A stretch of 64,000 nucleotides of DNA from Streptomyces roseirectus (GTDB lineage Bacteria > Actinomycetota > Actinomycetes > Streptomycetales > Streptomycetaceae), in contig NZ_CP060828.1 of NCBI RefSeq assembly GCF_014489635.1, forward strand, positions 5,636,501 to 5,700,500. The letters are read 5' to 3'. Every line of letters begins with the position of its first letter. Within the stretch, counting starts at the first letter, position 1. Below the pieces are notes generated by a model, which ran no database searches, was not told where the DNA came from, and saw only the letters and a list, made by a program, of their open reading frames with translations. Positions 52,039 through 63,333 of the stretch are shown piece after piece. A program made the translations under genes and the position numbers.

Positions 52039-52289
52039 TTCTGTTCGAGTCCCAGCTGCTTGCGTACCTCCGCCATGGGGATGCCCGGCTCAAGAACTCC
52101 CTCGGCCTTGCGCCGCTGGTAGTCGGCGAACGCCAGCGCATCCTCGAAATCCTCTATCACCTGCGGCGAAACCAGCAGCGCCGCCACGTGCCCGTGGTCG
52201 GTGAGCGCGATGGTCTCGCGGCCGTGGGCGGCGCGGCGGACGAGGTCGCCGAGTTGGGCCCGAGCCGCGCTGATCGTGATCTCAGTCAT
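52035..52289 (-). CDS. Phd/YefM-family antitoxin
   Basis: An 84-residue protein beginning MTEITISAARAQLGDLVRRA, the Phd/YefM DNA-binding domain, followed by TDHGHVAALLVSPQVIEDFE and a C-terminal charged helix that should wrap the toxin. The start at 52289 is preferred to an upstream Met at 52307 because it begins directly at the family N-terminus. Forms a type II pair with the overlapping RelE gene; such pairs usually repress their own promoter. Confidence 0.88.
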   Translation of the reverse strand: MTEITISAARAQLGDLVRRAAHGRETIALTDHGHVAALLVSPQVIEDFEDALAFADYQRRKAEGVLEPGIPMAEVRKQLGLEQK

Positions 52290-52350
52290 GGACCCATGGT
52301 GGCACAAGATTAACCCTCTGCTCCATAGGTCTCACTCTTTCGAGGGTTCG

Positions 52351-53028
52351 CTACGACTTCCGGCGCCCTATCAAGTGGGGTTTCGCCTCCATGCCGTCCA
52401 ACCCGTGCCACGCGATGTTGACCAGGTGCGCGGCGACCTCGGCCTTCTTGGGGCGGCGGACGTCGAGCCACCACTGGCCGGTGAGGGCGACCATGCCGAC
52501 GAGGGCCTGGGCGTAGAGGGGGGCGAGTTTGGGATCGAAGCCGCGGCTCTTGAACTCGCGGCCGAGGATGTCCTCGACCTGCGTCGCGATGTCCGAGATG
52601 AGGGACGCGAAGGAGCCGGTGGACTGGGGGATGGGGGAGTCGCGGACGAGGATGCGGAAGCCGTCCGTGTACTCCTCGATGTAGTCGAGGAGCGCGAACG
52701 CGGCCTGCTCGCAGAGTTCGCGGGGGTGCCCGGCGGTGAGGGAGCTGGTGACCATGTCCAGCAGACGCCGCATCTCACGGTCCACGACGACCGCGTACAA
52801 CCCCTCCTTGCCCCCGAAGTGCTCGTACACGACCGGCTTGGAGACCCCGGCCTTCGCCGCGATCTCCTCCACCGACGTCGCCTCGAACCCCTTCGCGGCG
52901 AAGAGGGTCCGGCCGATCTCCAGGAGCTGCTGACGCCGCTCCGCACCGGTCATCCGGGTCCGGCGCGCGCGCCGGGGCTTCTCACTGCTCTCGGTGCTGC
53001 TGGGATCGATGGCCACAGCGTCCATCAT
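52351..53028 (-). CDS. TetR-family regulator, likely of fatty-acid desaturation
   Basis: A 225-residue repressor. The N-terminal HTH is ERRQQLLEIGRTLFAAKGFE followed by TSVEEIAAKAGVSKPVVYEH; the C-terminal helical domain includes LLDYIEEYTDGFRILVRDSP and GQWWLDVRRPKKAEVAAHL. The ATG overlaps the desaturase stop (ATGA), so both are one transcript, and it probably controls that operon through the tandem operators at 54108-54137. Ligand could be an acyl-CoA, as for DesT-type regulators. Confidence 0.88.
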   Translation of the reverse strand: MMDAVAIDPSSTESSEKPRRARRTRMTGAERRQQLLEIGRTLFAAKGFEATSVEEIAAKAGVSKPVVYEHFGGKEGLYAVVVDREMRRLLDMVTSSLTAGHPRELCEQAAFALLDYIEEYTDGFRILVRDSPIPQSTGSFASLISDIATQVEDILGREFKSRGFDPKLAPLYAQALVGMVALTGQWWLDVRRPKKAEVAAHLVNIAWHGLDGMEAKPHLIGRRKS

Positions 53029-54035
53029 GCCGCGTCGAGGCTCGCCTTCCGCCGTCGGGCGCCGCCCTCGTCCGTGTTGCGGCGGGAATCGATACGCGAG
53101 CGTGACGGCCAGCGCACGTCGTACGCCCACCCCAACGCCTCGAACCAGCGGATGAGCCGCGCCGACGAGTCGATCTGCCCGCGCTCGACACCGTGCCGCG
53201 CGGACGTCGGGTCGGCGTGGTGCAGGTTGTGCCAGGACTCCCCGCAGGAGAGGACCGCCAGCCACCACACGTTCCCGGAACGGTCACGGGACTTGAAGGG
53301 GCGCTTGCCGACGGCGTGACAGATCGAGTTGATCGACCAGGTGACGTGGTGCAGCAGACCGACACGGATCAGCGAACCCCAGAAGAACGCCGTGAACGCG
53401 CCCCACCAGGACATCGTCACCAGGCCGCCGACCAGCGGCGGGATCGCCAGCGAGAGGAACGCCCACACGATGAACGTCCGCGAGACCAGACGGATCGCCG
53501 GGTCCTTGATCAGGTCGGGCGCGTACTTGTCCTGCGGGGTCTGCTCCTCGTCGAACATCCAGCCGATGTGCGCCCACCACAGCCCCTTCAGCAGCGCGGG
53601 GACCGTCTCCCCGAACCGCCACGGCGAGTGCGGGTCACCCTCCGCGTCGGAGAACTTGTGGTGCTTGCGGTGATCGGCGACCCACCGCACCACCGGCCCC
53701 TCCACCGCCATCGACCCGGCGACCGCGAGCGCCACCCGCAGCGGACGCTTCGCCTTGAACGAACCGTGCGTGAAGTACCGGTGGAAACCGACCGTGATCC
53801 CGTGGCAGCCCAGGAAGTACATGACGACCAGGAGACCGAGGTCGAGCCAGCTCACCCCCCAGCCCCACGCCAGCGGCACCGCCGCGAGGATCGCGAGGAA
53901 CGGAACGATGATGAAGAGGAGGAGCGTGATCTGCTCGATCGAACGCTTCTGCTCCCCGCCCAGCGTCGCGGACTGCGTCGGCGCGCTGGGCGTCGCCTCC
54001 GGCGCGTCGTCGATCACATCGGAGCTTGTGGCCAT
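53025..54035 (-). CDS. acyl-CoA (delta-9-type) fatty-acid desaturase
   Basis: A 336-residue membrane di-iron enzyme. The three His boxes are HRYFTH, HRKHH and [25 protein letters not shown] and [16 protein letters not shown] are family blocks. About four membrane helices alternate with the boxes. It introduces a double bond into acyl-CoA, adjusting membrane fluidity. The ATG at 54035 begins just upstream of the short acidic N-terminus; the overlapping TetR gene follows. Confidence 0.92.
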   Translation of the reverse strand: MATSSDVIDDAPEATPSAPTQSATLGGEQKRSIEQITLLLFIIVPFLAILAAVPLAWGWGVSWLDLGLLVVMYFLGCHGITVGFHRYFTHGSFKAKRPLRVALAVAGSMAVEGPVVRWVADHRKHHKFSDAEGDPHSPWRFGETVPALLKGLWWAHIGWMFDEEQTPQDKYAPDLIKDPAIRLVSRTFIVWAFLSLAIPPLVGGLVTMSWWGAFTAFFWGSLIRVGLLHHVTWSINSICHAVGKRPFKSRDRSGNVWWLAVLSCGESWHNLHHADPTSARHGVERGQIDSSARLIRWFEALGWAYDVRWPSRSRIDSRRNTDEGGARRRKASLDAA

Positions 54036-54107
54036 GGGGCGTCCCCTGTGGGGTCGAGGGTGTGGATCGGATACCTGGGGCCTGCCGGCCCTCGCCGAGG
54101 ACGGTTT

Positions 54108-54137
54108 CCTACGGTTCCGTAACCTACGGCGTCGTAA
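54108..54137. promoter_or_regulatory. tandem 15-bp operators upstream of the desaturase
   Basis: CCTACGGTTCCGTAA (54108-54122) is followed without gap by CCTACGGCGTCGTAA (54123-54137), 12 of 15 matching. Each contains a TACG...CGTA dyad, so two dimers could bind one and a half turns apart. About 75 bases upstream of the desaturase start; the encoded TetR is the natural candidate. Confidence 0.65.
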
Positions 54138-54343
54138 GTATGGCAGTGCGCACCGGTGCGGCAAGAGCCCGACCGTCTGCGCGTGCCGTCGGACACCTAT
54201 CCTTGGACTCGGTCGGACAGCGCGGTCCGCTCTGTTTCTTCCCTGATGTCCGGCCGGTATGCGACAGTCAGCCGCGTACCCGCCTGACCTCCGGGTTTCC
54301 TCCAGATGCCAGACGAGCTTCACCACTGCAAGGAGCCGCACCT

Positions 54344-57085
<2,742 letters not shown>

Positions 57086-57102
57086 CACTCGGCGAGTTGA
57101 AT

Positions 57103-57128
57103 GGGCGCTCCGGGCAACCGGGGCGCCC
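57103..57128 (+). terminator. terminator of ppc
   Basis: GGGCGC-T-CCGG-GCAA-CCGG-G-GCGCCC forms a 10-bp stem with one internal mismatch, 18 bases after the ppc stop, followed by CTTCGG. Confidence 0.85.
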
Positions 57129-57475
57129 TTCGGCTTGGTCGGGGTGTTCCGCCGGACGGTGCGGATGGTGTGGGCGGGGCGGTCGGGGGAGTACGGGGTG
57201 CGGCGGACTCGGCGGGTGACGCGGACGTCATCGCTGCCCGGCCGGGCGGTGCGTGGCAGAGGGGTGCCGCGAGCCCGGCTGGGGCTTGCGGCGCGCGGGC
57301 GCTTCGCCCTCCGGCGGGACGCCGTGCCGGTCGGGGCCGGTTCAGGGGGCCGCTTCTCGGGCCTGGGCCCGGGTGGCGCGGACGATGCGGACGGGTTGGC
57401 CGGGGAACGCGGGGCGGGCTCGGTTGGCGGCGCGGGCGTCATCGTCGTCCGACATGGCCGCGCGCGGCCTCCGGG
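57129..57475. other. 347-base GC-rich stretch with no recognisable gene
   Basis: Between the ppc terminator and the convergent membrane-protein gene nothing was recognised: open frames lack family motifs and start signals. Composition is strongly G-rich on the plus strand. Confidence 0.4.
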
Positions 57476-57979
57476 TCACACCGTCAGGAACGCCGCCGTC
57501 ACCAGGGCCACGCCCGAACCCGCCATCAGCCAGGCCAGGCGGGACTTGCGGAGGCCGCCGGCGACGACGATCGAGGCGAGGAGGAGGGCGCCGCCGAGGG
57601 GGACCCAGGCGTAGAGGATGCCGGCGGGGCCGGAGCGGACGCCTGCGTCGGAGTCGGGTTTTATGACCACGGAGTAGGTCTGGCCGACCTTCAGGGCGAT
57701 CGGCTCGGCGATCGTCAGGGATCTACGGGCGGTCGCTCCTGTCGACACCGGGGTGAAGGGGCCCGTGCATGATTCCTCGCCGCACTGTGTCACCACCACC
57801 GTCCCCTTTTCCCGGCCGCCGGGCAGCATCACATGCTGTGCCGTCCCCCAGGACGCCCAGACGCCCGCGATCAGGATCAGGAGGGCGACCAGTCCCATCG
57901 ACGCGAGCCGTCCGGCACGCAGGGCGGCCGACGACGAACGACGGGGCGGGGCCGCCCGGCGACGACGGGAGGCTGGCAT
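57476..57979 (-). CDS. membrane protein with extracytoplasmic Cys-pair domain
   Basis: A 167-residue protein: basic N-terminus, a first helix (MGLVALLILIAGVWASWG), an outside domain with TQCGEESCTGPFTPVS and IALKVGQTYSVVIKPDSDAG, and C-terminal hydrophobic segments (AWVPLGGALLLASIVV, LAWLMAGSGVALVTAAF). The paired cysteines in QCGEESC may form a disulfide. It is convergent with ppc and precedes pth by the opposite spacer. No recognised family. Confidence 0.7.
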   Translation of the reverse strand: MPASRRRRAAPPRRSSSAALRAGRLASMGLVALLILIAGVWASWGTAQHVMLPGGREKGTVVVTQCGEESCTGPFTPVSTGATARRSLTIAEPIALKVGQTYSVVIKPDSDAGVRSGPAGILYAWVPLGGALLLASIVVAGGLRKSRLAWLMAGSGVALVTAAFLTV

Positions 57980-58080
57980 GGCGGGGATCATTGGCCATGC
58001 CCCCGCGGTCCGTCAATGTTGCCTGGTCAGGGACGGGCGCCGGAGGGGTAACTCCCTACGGGTAGCCCCCTGCGGGTAGC

Positions 58081-58680
58081 TCAGGAGTTGTACGTCTGCT
58101 GCGCCCGCTCCAGCCCCTCCGTCACCAGCGCCTCCACCGCGTCCGCCGCCCGGTCGACGAACCAGTCGAGCTCCTTGCGCTCGGTGGCCGAGAAGTCCTT
58201 GAGGACGAAATCGGCGACCTGCATACGGCCGGGCGGGCGGCCGATGCCGCAGCGGACCCGGTGGTAGGCGGGCCCCATGGACTTGGTCATGGACTTGAGG
58301 CCGTTGTGCCCGTTGTCCCCGCCGCCGAGCTTCAGACGCAGCGTGCCGTAGTCGATGTCCAGCTCGTCATGGACGGCGACGATGTTCGCGAGGGGCACCT
58401 TGTAGAAGTCCCGCAGCGCGTTGATCGGCCCGCCGGAGAGGTTCATGAACGACATGGGCTTGGCCAGGATCACCCGCCGGCCGGCCGGACCGGGCGCACC
58501 GAGCCGCCCCTCCAGCACCTGCGCCTGCGCCTTCCCGGCCCGCTTGAACCGCCCCCCCATCCGCTCGGCGAGAAGATCGGCCACCATGAAACCGACGTTG
58601 TGCCGGTTCATCGCGTACTCGGGCCCGGGATTGCCGAGCCCGACGATCAGCCAGGGCTCGGTGGACGTGGGGGTGGTCAT
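58081..58680 (-). CDS. pth: peptidyl-tRNA hydrolase
   Basis: A 199-residue enzyme releasing peptides from prematurely dissociated peptidyl-tRNA. The family signature is [20 protein letters not shown] (Asn and catalytic His), and [28 protein letters not shown] contains the catalytic Asp. It lies downstream of rplY on the same strand, separated by a hairpin. Confidence 0.96.
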   Translation of the reverse strand: MTTPTSTEPWLIVGLGNPGPEYAMNRHNVGFMVADLLAERMGGRFKRAGKAQAQVLEGRLGAPGPAGRRVILAKPMSFMNLSGGPINALRDFYKVPLANIVAVHDELDIDYGTLRLKLGGGDNGHNGLKSMTKSMGPAYHRVRCGIGRPPGRMQVADFVLKDFSATERKELDWFVDRAADAVEALVTEGLERAQQTYNS

Positions 58681-58707
58681 GAGAGGAATCTCCTAGATAC
58701 ACGGCGA

Positions 58708-58738
58708 AGCCGCCGCCCCCGGAAGGGGAACGGCGGCT
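58708..58738 (-). terminator. hairpin between rplY and pth
   Basis: AGCCGCCG pairs with CGGCGGCT, and the inner CCCC with GGGG around GGAA. Likely an attenuating terminator after rplY. Confidence 0.7.
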
Positions 58739-58768
58739 CGGAGCTTAACCGGCGTGGAAGCCGAAGGC

Positions 58769-59356
58769 TCAGGCCTCGGCAGCCTCGTCGCCCGCGGCCT
58801 CGGCGGCCTCCTCCGCCTGCGCGGCGAGGACCTGGAGGACGACAGCGTCCTCCTCGACGGCGAGGGAGACACCGGACGGCAGCGTGATGTCCTTGGCGAG
58901 GACGGAGGCACCGGCCTCAAGACCCTCGACGGAGACGGTGACGGCCTCGGGGATGTGCGTCGCCTCGGCCTCGACCGGCAGCGCGTTCAGCACGTGCTCC
59001 AGCAGGTTCCCACCGGCGGCCAGCTCACCCTCGGTGTGGACCGGGATCTCGACCGTGACCTTCTCGCCACGCTTGACCAGCAGCAGGTCGACGTGCTCCA
59101 GGAAGCCCTTGATCGCGTCACGCTGGACGGCCTTCGGGATCGCCAGCTCGTTGCCCTTGCCGTCGATGTCCAGGGAGATCAGGACGTTCGGCGTACGCAG
59201 CGCGAGCAGCAGCTCGTGGCCCGGCAGGGTCAGGTGCTGGGGCTCGGTGCCGTGCCCGTACAGGACGACCGGAACCTGGTTGTTGCGGCGGATCCGGCGG
59301 GCGGCGCCCTTGCCGAACTCGGTGCGGACCTCGGCGGCGAGCTTGACCTCGGACAT
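58769..59356 (-). CDS. rplY: 50S ribosomal protein L25 / general stress protein Ctc
   Basis: A 195-residue TL5/Ctc-type L25, binding 5S rRNA. KLAAEVRTEFGKGAARRIRR and VVLYGHGTEPQHLTLPGHEL are the L25 domain; residues from about 95 form the beta-rich Ctc domain (VEVEATHIPEAVTV-type strands), and the last 25 residues are an Ala/Glu tail. The ATG at 59356 follows a GGAGTTG site. Order prs-rplY-pth is conserved in actinomycetes. Confidence 0.95.
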   Translation of the reverse strand: MSEVKLAAEVRTEFGKGAARRIRRNNQVPVVLYGHGTEPQHLTLPGHELLLALRTPNVLISLDIDGKGNELAIPKAVQRDAIKGFLEHVDLLLVKRGEKVTVEIPVHTEGELAAGGNLLEHVLNALPVEAEATHIPEAVTVSVEGLEAGASVLAKDITLPSGVSLAVEEDAVVLQVLAAQAEEAAEAAGDEAAEA

Positions 59357-59554
59357 GGGGATCAACTCCTCGTAGAACTCGGGTAACGAAGGACAGGTCA
59401 CCCGGCCGAACATCGGCCTGCTACGAAGAGCGCGTCGATAACGGACCGCCCTATCCCATGAATGAGATACGGCCTCCCTCGCCGAGCAACTTTCGCAGTG
59501 TACTCGGGGAGACAGGCCGCACCCAAAACGATCAGCTCAGAGCGTGCAGAAACC

Positions 59555-60535
59555 TCACTGCTCGTCGAACAGGCTCGTCACCGAACCGTCCTCGAACACC
59601 TCACGCACCGCACTCGCGATGGTCGGCGCGATCGACAGCACCGTCAGCTTGTCCAGGCTCGCCGCCAGCTCACCCGGCGTCGGCAGCGTGTTCGTGAACA
59701 CGAACTCGCTCACCCGCGAGTTCTTCAGCCGGTCCGCCGCGGGCCCCGACAGCACACCGTGCGTCGCCGTCACGATGACGTCCTCCGCACCGTGCGCGAA
59801 CAGCGCGTCCGCCGCGGCACAGATCGTCCCACCGGTGTCGATCATGTCGTCCACCAGGACACACACCCGGCCCTTGACCTCACCCACGACCTCGTGGACG
59901 GTCACCTGGTTCGCGACGTCCTTGTCCCGGCGCTTGTGGACGATCGCCAGCGGCGCCCCGAGCCGGTCGCACCAGCGGTCGGCCACCCGCACCCGGCCCG
60001 CGTCCGGCGACACGACCGTCAGCTTGTTCTTGTCGACCTTCTCGCCCACGTAGTCCGCCAGCAGCGGCAGCGCGAAGAGGTGGTCCACCGGGCCGTCGAA
60101 GAAGCCCTGGATCTGGTCGGTGTGCAGATCCACCGTGAGGATCCGGTCCGCACCCGCCGTCTTCATCAGATCCGCGATCAGCCGCGCCGAGATCGGCTCA
60201 CGACCGCGGTGCTTCTTGTCCTGGCGCGCATAGCCGTAGAACGGCACGATCACCGTGATCGACCGCGCCGACGCCCGCTTCAACGCGTCGATCATGATCA
60301 ACTGCTCCATGATCCACTGGTTGATCGGAGCCGTGTGGCTCTGGATCACGAAGCAGTCGGCGCCACGCGCCGACTCCTCGTAGCGGACGTAGATCTCGCC
60401 GTTCGCGAAGTCGAAGGCCTTCGTCGGAACGACACCGACCCCCAGCTGGTGGGCGACCTCCTCGGCAAGCTCGGGGTGGGCGCGGCCGGAGAAGAACATC
60501 ATCTTCTTCTCGCCGGTCGTCTTGTTCCCGGTCAC
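59555..60535 (-). CDS. prs: ribose-phosphate pyrophosphokinase
   Basis: A 326-residue enzyme making PRPP from ribose-5-phosphate and ATP, the precursor of nucleotides, His and Trp. Motifs: FSGRAHPELAEEVAHQLGV, YARQDKKHRGREPISARL and the PRPP loop VLVDDMIDTGGTICAAAD. It follows glmU on the same strand (134-base gap), the usual glmU-prs pair. Confidence 0.96.
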   Translation of the reverse strand: MTGNKTTGEKKMMFFSGRAHPELAEEVAHQLGVGVVPTKAFDFANGEIYVRYEESARGADCFVIQSHTAPINQWIMEQLIMIDALKRASARSITVIVPFYGYARQDKKHRGREPISARLIADLMKTAGADRILTVDLHTDQIQGFFDGPVDHLFALPLLADYVGEKVDKNKLTVVSPDAGRVRVADRWCDRLGAPLAIVHKRRDKDVANQVTVHEVVGEVKGRVCVLVDDMIDTGGTICAAADALFAHGAEDVIVTATHGVLSGPAADRLKNSRVSEFVFTNTLPTPGELAASLDKLTVLSIAPTIASAVREVFEDGSVTSLFDEQ

Positions 60536-60669
60536 AGCACTGTCTCCTCAGAGGTGTCTCAGCCGCGCGACTGTGTGACCTCACAACTGGGCGTGAGGGA
60601 TCGTCTCAGCTGGTGGGTGCGGGTGTGCACTTATCACGGTACGCCCTGTTCGGCGCAGCCGTTTATCGG

Positions 60670-62118
60670 TCAGCTATCGCCTTCGCCCTGCCGGGACGCC
60701 GCCTCGGCCGCCTTCGCCGCCGCGCTCCCCGGACGCTTACGAGCCACCCAGCCCTCGATATTCCGCTGCTGGCCACGGGCCACGGCCAGCGAACCGGGCG
60801 GCACGTCCTTCGTGATCACCGAGCCGGCGGCGGTGTACGCGCCGTCCCCGACCGTGACCGGTGCCACAAACATGTTGTCCGAACCCGTCTTGCAGTGCGA
60901 GCCGACCACCGTGTGATGCTTGCTCTCACCGTCGTAGTTCACGAACACACTCGCGGCACCGATGTTGCTGAAATCACCGATCGTCGCGTCACCCACGTAC
61001 GACAGGTGCGGCACCTTCGTGCCCTCGCCGATCGACGAGTTCTTCGTCTCCACGAACGTCCCGATCTTGCCCCGCGCACCCAGCCGGGTACCCGGACGCA
61101 GATACGCGAACGGACCGACGCTCGCCCCCTCACCGATCGTCGAGGAGACGGCAACGGTGTTGTCCACGCGCGCGCCCGCCCCGACCCGGGTGTCCGTCAG
61201 CCGGGTGTTCGGCCCGACCTCCGCGCCCTCGCCGATGTGCGTCGCCCCCTGAAGCTGCGTCCCCGGGTGGACGACGGCGTCCTGCCCGAACGTCACCGCC
61301 ACGTCCACCCACGTCGTCGCCGGGTCGATCACCGTGACGCCGTCCAACATCGCCTGCGTGAGGAGGCGATCGTTCAGGATGCGGCGGGCCTCGCCGAGCT
61401 GGACGCGGTTGTTGATACCGGCGATCTCACGGTGGTCGTCCGCGACCGACGCGCCGACCCGGTGACCCGCCTCACGCAGGATCCCCAACACGTCCGTCAG
61501 GTACTCCTCGCCCTGACTGTTGTCCGTCCGCACCTTCTTCAACGCGTCCGCCAGCAACTGGCCGTCGAACGCGAACACACCCGAGTTGATCTCCCGGATC
61601 GCCCGCTGCTCCTCGGACGCGTCCTTGTGCTCCACGATCGCGGTGACGGCGTTCGTGCCGCCGTCCCTGACGATCCGTCCGTACCCCGTCGCGTCCGGCA
61701 CCTCCGCCGTCAGCACCGTCACCGCGTTGCCGTCCGCGTGGTGTGTGGACGTCAGACCCGCGAGCGTCGCGCCGGTCAGCAGCGGGGTGTCCCCGCACAC
61801 GACCACGACCGTCCCGTCGACCCCGCCGCCCAGCTCCTCCAACGCGATCCGCACCGCGTGGCCCGTGCCGTTCTGCCGCTCCTGCACGGCCGTGCGCACG
61901 TCCGCGTTCGTCTCCGCGAGGTGCGCGGTCACCTTCTCCCGCGCGTGACCCACCACCACGACCAGGTTCTCCGGGCTCAACTCCCCTGCCGCGGCCAGCA
62001 CATGACCCACCAACGTGCGTCCGCACAACTCATGCAGGACCTTCGGTGTGGCCGACTTCATACGGGTGCCCTCACCCGCTGCGAGAACGACGACGGCTGC
62101 CGGGCGGATGGCGCTCAC
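60670..62118 (-). CDS. glmU: bifunctional GlmU uridylyltransferase/acetyltransferase
   Basis: A 482-residue enzyme making UDP-GlcNAc for the cell wall. N-terminal pyrophosphorylase domain with LAAGEGTRMKSATPKVLHEL and VVCGDTPLLTG; C-terminal left-handed beta-helix of hexapeptide repeats (about 255-460) with GPFAYLRPGTRLG, KIGTFVETKNSSIG and NYDGESKHHTVVG, the acetyl-transfer region. tRNA-Gln lies upstream on the same strand. Confidence 0.96.
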   Translation of the reverse strand: MSAIRPAAVVVLAAGEGTRMKSATPKVLHELCGRTLVGHVLAAAGELSPENLVVVVGHAREKVTAHLAETNADVRTAVQERQNGTGHAVRIALEELGGGVDGTVVVVCGDTPLLTGATLAGLTSTHHADGNAVTVLTAEVPDATGYGRIVRDGGTNAVTAIVEHKDASEEQRAIREINSGVFAFDGQLLADALKKVRTDNSQGEEYLTDVLGILREAGHRVGASVADDHREIAGINNRVQLGEARRILNDRLLTQAMLDGVTVIDPATTWVDVAVTFGQDAVVHPGTQLQGATHIGEGAEVGPNTRLTDTRVGAGARVDNTVAVSSTIGEGASVGPFAYLRPGTRLGARGKIGTFVETKNSSIGEGTKVPHLSYVGDATIGDFSNIGAASVFVNYDGESKHHTVVGSHCKTGSDNMFVAPVTVGDGAYTAAGSVITKDVPPGSLAVARGQQRNIEGWVARKRPGSAAAKAAEAASRQGEGDS

Positions 62119-62234
62119 GGAGTTGCCCTTCGGCTTTGTGTGGGTGGGGACACCCGAAGGATACCGGGGCGTTTCTCGGAGGACATGAGAGCGGGTCCTG
62201 ACCGGACTTTGCCGGTCAGGACCCGAACTTCGTG

Positions 62235-62306
62235 CTCCGCCGCCAGGACTCGAACCCGGACATAGGACACCAAAAGACCCAGTGCTGCCACTTACACCAC
62301 GGCGGA
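62235..62306 (-). tRNA. tRNA-Gln (anticodon UUG)
   Basis: 72 nt. The acceptor TCCGCCG pairs with CGGCGGA, the D arm is GTG-TAAGTGGCAG-CAC, the anticodon loop TTTTGGT centres on TTG, and the T arm contains GGTTCGAGTCC. The anticodon stem GGGTC/GTCCT has a T-T mismatch at pair 30:40 and a G-T wobble at 27:43. The CCA end is not encoded (GCACG follows). Confidence 0.9.
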
Positions 62307-62325
62307 TGGCATATCGGTCAGGAGG

Positions 62326-63195
62326 CTAAAGGCCGCGCGACCGAACGCCTTCTACTATGCCGTACCACCAGCCCTCGATGCGACGGTACAACTCAGTTCC
62401 GCTGCGAACGTCGATGCGAAGGCAGCCGTGGTAGCCCTCGTCGATGTTCTTGCGGTTCGTGCTCGGGATGTGCTTCTTGAGGGTCGTCTTCAGGAATGTG
62501 GTCCGCTCGACGCCCACGTGGTCCGCCCAGAACTGCTCGGCGCGCGCTACGTCAGCGGTCTCGTGGATGTGGACCGCGAACCTGAGGTGTTCTGGTTCGA
62601 CGGCCAGGAGTGCGAGCCAGTCCAGGAAGACCGTGATCATGTCGGGATCGCTGTTGATGAAGGTCACCCGCTCCCGACGCGCGTACGGCTTGCTCTTCGA
62701 GCCCTCGGCCCAGTAGAGCCCCGCGCCCAGGAGGAACAGCTCGCGGTCGGTGAGTTGGCCGACCTCCTGTGCTGCCGACTGCTTGGTGCGCTGCCGCTCC
62801 TCGTCCCGAAGTCGCAGTTTCGCCTCCCAGCCGCGTTTGGCGATCGCCGATGACTCTTCATGGGTTCGCTTCTTGTGTTCCGGCTTCGGCAGGTCCCGTA
62901 CCCACAGGGATATCGAGCTCTTCGAGCAGCCCAGCTCCACCTGGATCTGGTCGTAGGTCCAGCCCTGGAGGCGGAGTTCGCGGGCCCTGGCCTTGAGGTC
63001 GTCCTTCGCGTTGGGGCGCTTGGTCCACTCCGGGGCGGGCTCGCCGTCGAGGAGGCGGTTGAGGAGGTCGTTGTTGTCGACGTGGAGACGGTCGCGGATC
63101 TGACGTCGGCTGAGCCCGGAGCGGCGTAGGGCCACGGCTTGGGTGCGCAGTCCCTCGAAGTCGGCGTATTTGCCGGGTGCATGTGCCATAGGCAT
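62326..63195 (-). CDS. HTH protein with LAGLIDADG-like domain next to tRNA-Gln
   Basis: A 289-residue protein. The N-terminal half has two HTH-like segments (ALRRSGLSRRQIRDRLHVDN and LRLQGWTYDQIQVELGCSKS), then a basic linker; the C-terminal half includes ELFLLGAGLYWAEGSKSK and VTFINSDPDMITVFLDWLAL, a pattern like LAGLIDADG homing-endonuclease domains, ending CLRIDVRSGTELYRRIEGWW. It ends 20 bases before the 5' end of tRNA-Gln. It may be a degenerate homing or DNA-binding protein. A start two codons later is possible. Confidence 0.7.
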   Translation of the reverse strand: MPMAHAPGKYADFEGLRTQAVALRRSGLSRRQIRDRLHVDNNDLLNRLLDGEPAPEWTKRPNAKDDLKARARELRLQGWTYDQIQVELGCSKSSISLWVRDLPKPEHKKRTHEESSAIAKRGWEAKLRLRDEERQRTKQSAAQEVGQLTDRELFLLGAGLYWAEGSKSKPYARRERVTFINSDPDMITVFLDWLALLAVEPEHLRFAVHIHETADVARAEQFWADHVGVERTTFLKTTLKKHIPSTNRKNIDEGYHGCLRIDVRSGTELYRRIEGWWYGIVEGVRSRGL

Positions 63196-63333
63196 AGCGT
63201 GCAGTTGGGGCCGTGGATTCGGGAGGGGAACAGGAATAGTTCACCTGTTCGAATGAGCGGGGCGAGGGCGTTGTCGGGTGTCCGTGCGGAAAGTTTCCGG
63301 AAAACGGGGTGGGGGCGCCCGTAGGCTGGAGGC

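Noticed and set aside
57101-57772. Plus-strand frame after ppc (223 codons)
   Set aside because: Starts in the ppc terminator, runs antisense to the membrane protein gene, and has no recognisable motif.
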